DNA from: Flavobacteriales bacterium
Lineage (GTDB): Bacteria; Bacteroidota; Bacteroidia; Flavobacteriales_D; Sanyastnellaceae
Length of the DNA: 7,280 bases
Assembly (NCBI GenBank): GCA_027488055.1
Contig: JAIYCK010000149.1
Location: forward strand, 1 to 7,280
Direction of reading: 5' to 3'
The notes under the pieces: generated by a model
What the model was told of the DNA's origin: nothing
Seen by the model: only the letters and a program-made list of their open reading frames with translations
Database searches by the model: none
In this document: piece by piece, positions 1 to 6,449 of the stretch
How positions within the stretch are numbered: position 1 is the stretch's first letter
Layout of the letters: every line of letters begins with the position of its first letter
Program-made: the position numbers and the translations under genes

Positions 1-649
1 ATTCATTGTAGGAAACTTCACTGCCAACCTGGAAGGCCAGCGCTCGCAGCAATTTCTCAAGTAGTTCCGGTTTTTTAATTCCGGTAAGAGCCAATACATC
101 CCTGTAGAGGTAGCTTGATGTGAGTTGCTTCAATATTTCACGTGCATTTTCTCTGTGGTTAATCACGTCGGGGTACATGCCGAAAATCAGACGTTCCTCT
201 AGTTGAGCCGAAGCCTCCACATACCCGATGTTGTCTTCAAATTCCTGCCAACCAATTGGAAACAAATGATATTCAAACTTACGACCGGTGAGCGGCTCTT
301 GTGTCGCATTTTTGAGATCCAAAGCCGACGAACCGCTAAGAATCAATTGCACCTGTTTCATTTGGTCGGTGATCATCTTAGCGATCAAGCCCACATTATC
401 AATTCGTTGCGCTTCATCTACAAAAACAAGTGAATGATTGCCAATGATTGCTTTCAATCGGGAAAGTCCTGCTCCTTCCAAGAGTGCACGAATATCGGGA
501 TCGTCCCCATCCAAAAAAAGATGTTCTTTCCCCTCGAGTAGGGTTTGAACGAGAGTCGTTTTCCCCACCTGACGCGGGCCAATAAGCACAATAGCCTTGC
601 CTTTAAACATGTGCTTTCGCAGCACCTCTAATAACGTTCTAGGTATCAT
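1..649 (-). CDS. AAA_14/DUF4143-family ATPase, N-terminal part (runs off the left edge)
   Basis: A P-loop ATPase of the family in which an AAA_14 domain is followed by a DUF4143 C-terminal region; such proteins are widespread and often mobile in Bacteroidota, with no settled function. The frame is open from the ATG at 649 to base 1 (216 codons), so the C-terminal part is missing from the window. Walker A is GPRQVGKTT at residues 24-32 and Walker B is LVFVDEAQ at 74-81. The family-typical sensor stretch LILSGSSA follows at 102-109, then LTGRKFEYHLFPIGWQEF near 120-138 and YLYRDVL at 180-186, where the helical part before DUF4143 begins. There is no usable Shine-Dalgarno; the start abuts a pair of palindromes that may control it. 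It is transcribed in the same direction as mnmE but separated by 232 bp, so it is probably an independent unit. I am sure of the ATPase family and unsure of its role (a role in DNA, stress or toxin-like systems cannot be read from this part). Confidence 0.9.
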   Translation of the reverse strand, partial: MIPRTLLEVLRKHMFKGKAIVLIGPRQVGKTTLVQTLLEGKEHLFLDGDDPDIRALLEGAGLSRLKAIIGNHSLVFVDEAQRIDNVGLIAKMITDQMKQVQLILSGSSALDLKNATQEPLTGRKFEYHLFPIGWQEFEDNIGYVEASAQLEERLIFGMYPDVINHRENAREILKQLTSSYLYRDVLALTGIKKPELLEKLLRALAFQVGSEVSYNE

Positions 650-651
650 AA

Positions 652-678
652 TCCCCAAATATACATGTTTTTTGGGGA
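652..678. promoter_or_regulatory. Operator-like palindrome 1, start-proximal, upstream of the ATPase gene
   Basis: Arms TCCCCAAA (652-659) and TTTGGGGA (671-678) are perfectly complementary around an 11-bp spacer. The site ends 3 bp from the ATPase start codon and covers the best -7 box, so a protein bound here would block transcription start. Together with the copy at 685-711 it has the geometry of a two-site operator. Which protein binds is not shown; the ATPase itself or an unlinked regulator is possible. An mRNA hairpin at the start codon is an alternative reading. Confidence 0.6.
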
Positions 679-684
679 ATACAA
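656..684 (-). promoter_or_regulatory. Putative Bacteroidota-type promoter of the ATPase gene
   Basis: Read on the minus strand, TATATTTG (663 down to 656) matches all fixed positions of the Bacteroidota -7 consensus TAnnTTTG. A TTG at 684-682 lies 18 bp upstream as a -33 element. Transcription would start close to base 650, giving a leaderless or nearly leaderless mRNA, which fits the lack of a Shine-Dalgarno. The -7 box lies inside the proximal palindrome. The assignment rests on consensus matching only. Confidence 0.4.
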
Positions 685-713
685 TCCCCAAATATTACTA
701 ATATTCGGGGATT
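683..713. promoter_or_regulatory. Operator-like palindrome 2, distal copy
   Basis: A 31-bp palindrome centred on base 698 with a single mismatched pair (690/706). The arms AATCCCC at 683-689 and GGGGATT at 707-713 are perfect, and the centre AATATTA/TAATATT also pairs. Its core (685-711) has the same TCCCC-to-GGGGA frame and the same 27-bp length as the copy at 652-678. The two centres are 33 bp apart, about three helical turns, which would put bound dimers on roughly the same DNA face. A 13-bp direct repeat, AATCCCCAAATAT, occurs at 650-662 and 683-695. The copy overlaps the last bases before the putative -33 TTG. Confidence 0.6.
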
Positions 714-827
714 TGACTCTTTTTACGTGCATCAATCAACCGCTTTCATGGGAATGAATGCGCGATAGAAAAACTGATATCTTCGATTGTAAGAGGCTGA
801 TTCGAGTGCTTGGAGAAGCATCATTTC

Positions 828-851
828 CCCCAAACTCATCCTTGGTTTGGG
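828..851. repeat. Inverted repeat in the mnmE-ATPase intergenic region
   Basis: CCCAAAC (829-835) pairs perfectly with GTTTGGG (845-851) around a 9-base loop. It lies about 30 bp after the mnmE stop codon. It could be a weak terminator of the mnmE transcript, but no T-run follows it on the minus strand. It also fits the pattern CCCCAAA-N11-TTTGGG seen in the two operator-like palindromes, so it may be a degenerate third copy. The rest of 714-881 shows no gene. Confidence 0.35.
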
Positions 852-881
852 CTAAGAAGAAATAACCATTGTTGTAGCGGT

Positions 882-2243
882 TTATTTCCCAATACAAAAT
901 TTAGAAAAGATGCTGTTCAAAAGGTCGTCCGCCTGCACTTTTCCGACTATCTCGCCCAAATGATGGAGCGTTTTGCGGATATCCACTGCCAAGAAATCAG
1001 AGCTGACTCCCTGCTCCATTCCAGCATGAATGGAATGGATGGATGACTGTGCCTGGAGCAATGACTGATGATGCCTGGCATTGGTGACAATGGTTTCGCT
1101 CTGATGCATGCGATCCACTTGCGACAACTTCGCAATGTGCGACTTTAGGTCTTCGATGCCTTGGCTTTCTTTGGCTGAAATATACAAGGCCTCTTCCCCA
1201 AAAAGTCGATCCATTACTTGATCCATCTTATTGATCACTTTCACGTAGATTTTGTCGAGACCTGCAGCTTCTTTCACTTCCTGTTCAAAATGAATCAAGT
1301 CGGCTGGAGCCATGGATGCACCATCGCAGATAATAAGTACCAATTGAGCCCGACGCGCTTTATCAAAACTCCGCGCAATGCCCATTTGCTCTATTTCATC
1401 CGTGGTGTCTCGAATGCCCGCGGTGTCGATAAAATTGAATCGCACCCCCCCGATATGAATATGGTCTTCGACGGTATCGCGCGTGGTACCCGCAATGGCC
1501 GACACAATGGCTCTGTCCTCGTTCAGCAATGAATTGAGCAAAGTGGACTTGCCTGCATTGGGAGGTCCAATAATGGCCACTGGAATTCCGTTTTTGATAG
1601 CATTGCCCAATGCAAACGAATCGATCAGATGACTGACCACCTCATCAATGTGATGCAACAAAGCACGCAGCCTTGTTCGATCCGCAAATTCCACATCTTC
1701 CTCACTGAAATCCAATTCAAGTTCAATCAGTGAAGCGAACTCAATCAATTGCTCGCGCAGCGCATTGATTTGTTTGGAAAAACCGCCTCGCATTTGATGC
1801 AAAGCTTGTTTATGACTGGCCTCACTTTCAACAGCTATTAAATCCGCGACCGCCTCGGCTTGACTCAAATCCATTTTGCCATTGAGATAAGCTCGCATGG
1901 TATATTCACCAGGGTTGGCCAAGCGTGCGCCTGCCGCTTGCAACGCCTCCAAGGCGCGCTGCTGAATGAATAAACTACCATGTACCGAAATTTCTACGGT
2001 GTCCTCGCCCGTATAACTGTTGGGGCCTTTGAATACCACCGCCACGATTTCATCCAACACATTGGAATGACTCATCAAGCGCGCAAACTGCGCTCGGTAT
2101 CCATGCTCAATTTGCAATGGTCTATCCAAGACCTGTTGTGTTACATCAAATGCTTTGGGGCCCGTGATTCGGATCACAGCGATGCCTCCCACTCCCATCG
2201 GTGTGCTCAGCGCACATATGGTTTCTTCGATTAAGTAACTCAT
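882..2243 (-). CDS. mnmE: tRNA modification GTPase MnmE (TrmE)
   Basis: MnmE works with MnmG to install the aminomethyl or carboxymethylaminomethyl group at C5 of wobble uridine 34 in certain tRNAs, using a one-carbon unit from tetrahydrofolate and GTP hydrolysis; it is cytoplasmic. The 453-residue length is normal. The N-terminal folate-binding domain covers about residues 1-120 and a helical domain with an inserted G domain follows. G1 is GPPNAGKST at 226-234, G2 GTTRDT at 252-257, G3 DTAG at 273-276, G4 NKMD at 338-341 and G5 SAK at 356-358. E285 aligns with the catalytic Glu282 of E. coli MnmE. The protein ends with the hallmark FCIGK at 449-453, including the conserved Cys450. The start is an ATG giving the usual MSYLIEETICALSTP opening. 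It begins 8 bp after the upstream lipoprotein gene and is probably read from the same transcript. All key residues are present; it looks fully functional. Confidence 0.97.
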   Translation of the reverse strand: MSYLIEETICALSTPMGVGGIAVIRITGPKAFDVTQQVLDRPLQIEHGYRAQFARLMSHSNVLDEIVAVVFKGPNSYTGEDTVEISVHGSLFIQQRALEALQAAGARLANPGEYTMRAYLNGKMDLSQAEAVADLIAVESEASHKQALHQMRGGFSKQINALREQLIEFASLIELELDFSEEDVEFADRTRLRALLHHIDEVVSHLIDSFALGNAIKNGIPVAIIGPPNAGKSTLLNSLLNEDRAIVSAIAGTTRDTVEDHIHIGGVRFNFIDTAGIRDTTDEIEQMGIARSFDKARRAQLVLIICDGASMAPADLIHFEQEVKEAAGLDKIYVKVINKMDQVMDRLFGEEALYISAKESQGIEDLKSHIAKLSQVDRMHQSETIVTNARHHQSLLQAQSSIHSIHAGMEQGVSSDFLAVDIRKTLHHLGEIVGKVQADDLLNSIFSKFCIGK

Positions 2244-2251
2244 TCTTCCAA

Positions 2252-3151
2252 TTAGTTGATAATGGGAATGAGTCCTCGAATGCCCATGTCCACGACGCTT
2301 TCTGTTGCCGGCTCGAACTTGCCATCAGCGATGGTTTCGATCCATTCAAAGCTGTTGTTGGTGCTCAGCGACAAGACTATTTGAATATCCTCATTTTCAT
2401 TGCCTGTGATCACCAGCGGCTCGTCAAATTGCGCTGTTACCACGCATGATCCTGCTGGAATGGGTGAAGTAGCATTCAGTGGATTGGGAACCGTTGTTGC
2501 ACCGGGTGGCGACTGTCCTGTCTGCACTTGAGTTGTCCCAAAAACAGACGTTTCGAAGCCCCAATATCCTTGTAATTTATCGTCGTTCACTGCGACCGTT
2601 TCACTACCTATGACGTACTCTCCAATGTAGGTATTGAAACCCACGAAGCTAGCCAATGTGCCATTGAGTTCCAATCCAGAGGCCAGGAAGTTGATATTGT
2701 AATTTTGGTAGGCCAGTGATACACGGATATACTCATAGGTGCCTGCCGGAATCGAGCTTAGGTCGATGCGTTTGAACACCTGTCCCTCGCTCACAACAAC
2801 GGACTCATTGAAGTCGATGGCGGCGGCGCCTCCCGCATTGGTCTGCGGGCCGTTGTATAGAACCACTCCATTGCCCAGCGGCGTGAAGGCATTGGGTGTA
2901 AGTTCAATATAATGCGCCGAAACGCCATTGAAAGAAGGACTTTGCGCTGCATGGCCCGCCGGAACTCCAGCGACATTTCCGAAATTATCCAACCGCTCTT
3001 GATCAGGATCGAACGCAAAGCTAAAGGTCAATTTGGGGGATTGTGCTGAAGGAATGGAGTCGTTTTCCTTGTCCTTGTCGCATGCCATCAAGGTGGTCAT
3101 TGCTGTCCAAAACAAGCCTTGAGCCAATGGCTTTATGTTCGAAATTTTCAT
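2252..3151 (-). CDS. Predicted lipoprotein of unknown function (299 aa)
   Basis: I do not recognise a family. The N-terminus is a lipoprotein signal: positive start MKISNIK, a hydrophobic stretch to about residue 22, and a lipobox LMAC with the lipidated Cys at 24. The mature end begins CDKDKENDS, a charged acidic/lysine stretch of the kind described as a surface-export signal for Bacteroidota lipoproteins, so display on the cell surface is plausible but inferred. The remaining 275 residues are low in Cys and Lys, rich in Gly, Asn, Thr, Ser and Pro, with alternating hydrophobic stretches suggesting a beta-rich fold, perhaps one or two sandwich domains. A phrase such as IPAGTYEYIRVSLAYQNYN (about 134-152) resembles the DUF4382-like or adhesin-like style, but this is not a family call. 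The stop lies 8 bp before the mnmE start, so the two are probably co-transcribed. The ATG at 3151 is the only start that retains the signal peptide. Confidence 0.85.
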   Translation of the reverse strand: MKISNIKPLAQGLFWTAMTTLMACDKDKENDSIPSAQSPKLTFSFAFDPDQERLDNFGNVAGVPAGHAAQSPSFNGVSAHYIELTPNAFTPLGNGVVLYNGPQTNAGGAAAIDFNESVVVSEGQVFKRIDLSSIPAGTYEYIRVSLAYQNYNINFLASGLELNGTLASFVGFNTYIGEYVIGSETVAVNDDKLQGYWGFETSVFGTTQVQTGQSPPGATTVPNPLNATSPIPAGSCVVTAQFDEPLVITGNENEDIQIVLSLSTNNSFEWIETIADGKFEPATESVVDMGIRGLIPIIN

Positions 3152-3187
3152 GAGGTAAATCTACTTCAATTTTGGCATTTTCGGTCA

Positions 3188-3219
3188 TTGGTTGTGTGCC
3201 GTGATCGTTCATAAATCTG
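3188..3219 (+). promoter_or_regulatory. Possible promoter of the OmpA-family gene
   Basis: TAAATCTG (3212-3219) matches five of the six fixed positions of TAnnTTTG, with a TTG (3188-3190) 21 bp upstream. The predicted transcription start would fall near 3226, again almost at the ATG (3228). It lies in the 76-bp spacer between divergent genes. This is a weak consensus match only; no equally good box was found for the minus-strand lipoprotein gene. Confidence 0.25.
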
Positions 3220-3227
3220 TTAGAACT

Positions 3228-4559
3228 ATGCCTCCACACAGGCAAAATGGCCTTTCACATCCGTATCTTTACCTTGTTTTGAAAATCCTACACATTCTAT
3301 ACTTCGCATGGCTGATGCAGGCTTTTGTGCTGCCTGCTTCCGCGGCTACAGATCTGCCCCATAGCCCTGACGCTAAGGACGGTTTGCATGTGTTAGTTAT
3401 TGATTATTATGGATTGGCTTCTGATGACGACCGCAATGAATTCAAAGAAGTCGTGAACTCCTATTTGAGTATGTACATCGAGCGGTGCGCAAACATTGAG
3501 AACGATGCTGTGCAACTTAAAAAATCGAAGAAAGAAACACTCCGCGACATCAATTCCATCGTGACCGGTGCGCTCACATTTTACGACTACCAGCAGCTTC
3601 AAGATTTCCGTGGTTTTTCAATCATGGTGGAGGACAAACTCGGCGCCATCGATCGAATTGACTTCCGCAAAGCGAAACTTGCTAGCGGCGGGGGCATGAA
3701 TGCAGAGAAGAAAAGCATCCAAGAATTTTATCTGAAGCAGGAATTAGAAGATCTAAAATTATTGATCAATATTGAACTGGGTATGTTCAGTGGAAACAAT
3801 TTGATGGTGAAAACATCCAGTGAGCGCACGGTAGTGGATGACAACACCAAACAAGAATTACTCAAACAATATACCGGTTCGGAAAAGAACACTCCCCTCG
3901 GCCCCATCAAGGTAAAAATATCAGCGGAGAGCATGGCCTTGATCAACTTCAAAGACACCAGCAGCTTGGATCCTGACGCTGCTACAAACCGCGTGGAGCA
4001 ACCCGATTTGATGGAGCGTGTATTGCAGTTGTTGGAACAAAACACATCGAAATTAGATCAAATGCAAATCCAAATCGATCAGATGCGAGTGGAACAAATC
4101 CAATTGTGGCAGCAACAACAAGATGCCAAAAATGTGGCCCTGCAATCTCAGATTGATGAATTGAAAGGCATGATTGTGTCCGGTGCGATCCCGCGATTTG
4201 AGTCGCCCAAAGCAGAGAGCTATGCGGGGACGGTGCTTAATTTTCCAAAACAAGTTGAACTTTTTTATGCCAATGGCGCGACCACCTTGGATGCGAGTTC
4301 GCAATTGGCCCTCAATGAAATTGTAGATCTGTTAGCCCGTCAGCCACAAGTCAAAGTCATCATTTCGGGCTACGCAGATAAGTCAGGAAATTCTGCTACC
4401 AACCTGCTCATATCGCAGAAAAGAGCCAACGGAGTAAAAACATTTTTTACCAAAAGCGGTCTGAATGGTGATCGGTTTATCACGAAGTACCACGGTGATG
4501 CCCATGCGAATGACGTTGGAAACAACCGACGCGTGACTATCGAATTTATACAACCTTAA
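3228..4559 (+). CDS. Exported coiled-coil protein with C-terminal OmpA peptidoglycan-binding domain
   Basis: A 443-residue envelope protein. The ATG at 3228 is preferred over an in-frame TTG at 3192 because it gives a basic N-terminus followed by a hydrophobic core and a signal-peptidase site ASA|A near residue 39. Residues 50-255 form a region I cannot assign, rich in charged helices. Residues about 260-317 are a Gln/Met/Leu-rich heptad stretch (LLEQNTSKLDQMQIQIDQM and onward), very likely a coiled coil that could oligomerise or span periplasmic distance. Residues about 337-443 are an OmpA-like domain: SGYADKSG at 380-387, NLLISQKRANGV at 392-403 and NNRRVTIEF at 432-440. D384 and R399 match the residues that bind diaminopimelate in peptidoglycan. 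It has no beta-barrel, so it is probably a periplasmic or wall-associated protein, not a porin. The FAH gene follows after 16 bp and may be co-transcribed, with no obvious functional link. Confidence 0.88.
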   Translation: MPPHRQNGLSHPYLYLVLKILHILYFAWLMQAFVLPASAATDLPHSPDAKDGLHVLVIDYYGLASDDDRNEFKEVVNSYLSMYIERCANIENDAVQLKKSKKETLRDINSIVTGALTFYDYQQLQDFRGFSIMVEDKLGAIDRIDFRKAKLASGGGMNAEKKSIQEFYLKQELEDLKLLINIELGMFSGNNLMVKTSSERTVVDDNTKQELLKQYTGSEKNTPLGPIKVKISAESMALINFKDTSSLDPDAATNRVEQPDLMERVLQLLEQNTSKLDQMQIQIDQMRVEQIQLWQQQQDAKNVALQSQIDELKGMIVSGAIPRFESPKAESYAGTVLNFPKQVELFYANGATTLDASSQLALNEIVDLLARQPQVKVIISGYADKSGNSATNLLISQKRANGVKTFFTKSGLNGDRFITKYHGDAHANDVGNNRRVTIEFIQP

Positions 4560-4575
4560 GTATGGAGCAATCCCT

Positions 4576-5190
4576 ATGAAAATAATCTGTATTGGCCGAA
4601 ATTATGGCGCACATGCGAAAGAACTCGGAAATGAGTTACCACAAGAGCCCGTTTTCTTTTGCAAACCCGACTCCGCCATTTTGCCCAAAGGCAATCCACT
4701 CTACATCCCTGAATGGACCAAGGATTTGCACTATGAGGTGGAACTTGTTTACCGTATTCATCGGCTTGGAAAAAACATCGATCAAGCACATGCCTCGCGC
4801 TACTATGATGCCGTGTCACTTGGTATTGACTTCACTGCTCGCGATGTGCAAGAGGCTCAAAAACAGGCGCGTTTACCTTGGGAAAAAGCCAAAGCCTTTG
4901 ATGGATCTGCGGTGATTTCAACGCATTGGTTGGATATTCAAGCTCCTGAGAAAATGGAAGAACTGCATTTCCGATTGGATAAGAACGGCGAAACCGTTCA
5001 AAGAGGAAATAGCCGCGATATGATTTTTTCTATTGACGCTATCATCGCTTATGTGTCACAATTCATGACACTCAAAATAGGTGATTTGATTTTTACAGGA
5101 ACCCCAGCGGGAGTTGGACCGGTCCAGATAGGAGACGTATTGAAAGGTTATCTCGGCGAACAAGAAATGTTTCAAGTAAAGATCAAATGA
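4576..5190 (+). CDS. FAHD1-like fumarylacetoacetate hydrolase family protein (acylpyruvase/oxaloacetate decarboxylase type)
   Basis: A single-domain FAH-fold enzyme of 204 residues, the size of E. coli YcgM and mitochondrial FAHD1, which hydrolyse acylpyruvates and decarboxylate oxaloacetate with Mg2+ or Mn2+. The match to FAHD1 extends along the whole chain. The opening GRNYGAHAKEL (7-17) carries His13 and Glu16, equivalent to the catalytic His-Glu pair. HYEVEL (52-57) supplies metal ligands Glu54 and Glu56, and GIDFTARDVQ (83-92) the third ligand Asp85. LPWEKAKAFD (100-109) holds Lys106, and SRDMIFSI followed by LIFTGTPAGVGP closes the active site. All key residues are present. The exact substrate cannot be read; other short FAH enzymes act on aromatic-degradation intermediates, but no such genes are near. 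The ATG at 4576 starts right at the conserved first strand, with no room for a longer N-terminus. The last 8 bp overlap the convergent aromatic-biosynthesis gene. Confidence 0.93.
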   Translation: MKIICIGRNYGAHAKELGNELPQEPVFFCKPDSAILPKGNPLYIPEWTKDLHYEVELVYRIHRLGKNIDQAHASRYYDAVSLGIDFTARDVQEAQKQARLPWEKAKAFDGSAVISTHWLDIQAPEKMEELHFRLDKNGETVQRGNSRDMIFSIDAIIAYVSQFMTLKIGDLIFTGTPAGVGPVQIGDVLKGYLGEQEMFQVKIK

Positions 5191-6280
5191 TCGAATCGTT
5201 TTGATTCATCACCTTGGTTTGAGCGCGAATGCTTTCTTTGTGCAATTGCTCCAAGTATTTGTCTATGAACTCCGCACTCAAGCCTATCCTGTCTGCTAAT
5301 TGTGAGCGTGTGCTTACGATTTCTTGCCAGCGATCCAACTGGAAAATAACCATGTTGTGTTCCTTTTTATAGACACCAATTTCTTCGGCCAATTTCATCC
5401 GATCACCAATTAGTCCGATGATTTCTTCGTCAATTTTATCGATTTGAGATCGCAGTGCCGCCAGCGCATTGGACGCGTTCAAGTCACTCAAATCATATTG
5501 CCGAATGACGAGATTGAGGATGAGATCATGGTAAGTCGATGCAGTAATTTGTTGGGCGGCATCGCTCCATGCTTGGTCAGGAGTTGGATGTGATTCAATC
5601 ATGAGTCCATCAAAACCCAGATCCATCGCTCGTTGCGCCACAGGAGCAAGTAAATCACGACGTCCAGAAATATGACTGGGATCGCACAAAATGGGCAAAT
5701 TCGCAAAATTACTTCGCAGAGCAATCGGTATTTCCCACATGGGTTTGTTGCGATAAATGCTTTTTCCGTAGTATGAAAATCCGCGATGGATGGCCGCCAC
5801 CTTTTTGATGCCGGCTGCATACATCCGCTCCAATGCACCTATCCAAAGAGAGAGATCCGCGTTGACAGGATTTTTCACAAAAACAGGTATATCGACTCCC
5901 TTTAGTGCCTCCGCCACTTCTTGAACAGAGAAAGGATTGACAGTAGTGCGCGCACCAATCCAAAGCATATCAAACCCATGTTGCAAGCACAACTCAACGT
6001 GATCTGCCGTAGCCACTTCTGTCATGATAGGGAGACCCGTCATGGCCTTCGCCTCGAGCATCCACTCAATCCCCTGCCCACCAATGCCTTCAAACGCGTT
6101 GGGGCGGGTACGTGGTTTCCAGATTCCCCCACGTAAGGCGTGCACCTGTCCTGTATTGGCCAGCTCTTGCGCAGCGGTCAAAAACTGTGATCTTGTTTCG
6201 ACGCTGCAAGGTCCGCTAATCAAAAAAGGGCGAGGCCCCGTTTTGAGCCAATTGTCTACTTGTAATAAAGGGGAATCCAT
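5183..6280 (-). CDS. Bifunctional DAHP synthase (class I-beta) / chorismate mutase (AroQ type)
   Basis: The N-terminal domain (about 1-255) condenses phosphoenolpyruvate and erythrose 4-phosphate to DAHP, the first shikimate-pathway step; the C-terminal domain (about 268-358) converts chorismate to prephenate for Phe/Tyr synthesis. Synthase motifs are GPCSVE (23-28), KPRT (55-58), VKNP (135-138), IHRGF (164-168) and DPSH (200-203). Metal ligands expected from the T. maritima enzyme are Cys25, His203, Glu229 and Asp240, all present. There is no N-terminal regulatory ferredoxin-like or ACT domain. Mutase residues Arg277, Arg294, Lys305, Arg317 and Gln354 align with Arg11, Arg28, Lys39, Arg51 and Gln88 of the E. 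coli mutase; the VIFQLDRW stretch (311-318) is the form seen in Bacteroidota. In this arrangement, known from Porphyromonas gingivalis, the mutase domain is thought to mediate allosteric feedback on the synthase. The gene is apparently monocistronic, with an ATG 169 bp from the next gene. The 3' end overlaps the FAH gene by 8 bp. Confidence 0.96.
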   Translation of the reverse strand: MDSPLLQVDNWLKTGPRPFLISGPCSVETRSQFLTAAQELANTGQVHALRGGIWKPRTRPNAFEGIGGQGIEWMLEAKAMTGLPIMTEVATADHVELCLQHGFDMLWIGARTTVNPFSVQEVAEALKGVDIPVFVKNPVNADLSLWIGALERMYAAGIKKVAAIHRGFSYYGKSIYRNKPMWEIPIALRSNFANLPILCDPSHISGRRDLLAPVAQRAMDLGFDGLMIESHPTPDQAWSDAAQQITASTYHDLILNLVIRQYDLSDLNASNALAALRSQIDKIDEEIIGLIGDRMKLAEEIGVYKKEHNMVIFQLDRWQEIVSTRSQLADRIGLSAEFIDKYLEQLHKESIRAQTKVMNQNDSII

Positions 6281-6398
6281 ATTTATTTCCTATTAGCGTG
6301 CAAAATACGATGCGAAATACACCGAAAAGATCAAAATTGATTGAAAAGATGTCCTTTCAGTCATTATGGAAACAAGGTTCACCTTGGAATTGTTTGAT

Positions 6399-6433
6399 GC
6401 GGGCACGGAGATATCACACGGGTGTATGCCCGC
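6399..6433. terminator. GC-rich stem-loop after the outer-membrane protein gene, possible terminator
   Basis: GCGGGCA (6399-6405) pairs perfectly with TGCCCGC (6427-6433) across a 21-base loop. It begins 16 bp beyond the stop codon of the minus-strand gene at 6450-7076, where a terminator would be expected. No T-run follows it on either strand, so it is not a textbook intrinsic terminator; it could be a 3'-end processing or stabilising hairpin. The rest of the 169-bp spacer 6281-6449 shows no gene; an imperfect -7-like TATTTTG (6307 down to 6301, minus strand) could serve the DAHP synthase gene. Confidence 0.35.
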
Positions 6434-6449
6434 GAAATAGTCAGGAATT

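Noticed and set aside
1..713. ATPase as part of a toxin-antitoxin or defence module
   Set aside because: No partner gene is visible on this side; the remaining part and left neighbour are outside the window, so the claim cannot be supported.
203..1046. Plus-strand frames at 203-433 and 810-1046
   Set aside because: They are antisense to the ATPase and to the mnmE 3' end, both well-supported genes, and look like no known protein.
3192..3227. TTG start 12 codons upstream for the OmpA-family gene
   Set aside because: It would put a polar stretch (CAVIVHKSVRT) ahead of the signal peptide; the ATG at 3228 gives a normal signal sequence.
5193..5207. GAATC/GATTC hairpin near the convergent stops as a bidirectional terminator
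   Set aside because: The stem is only 5 AT-rich pairs, no T-run follows, and it lies inside the DAHP synthase/mutase coding region.
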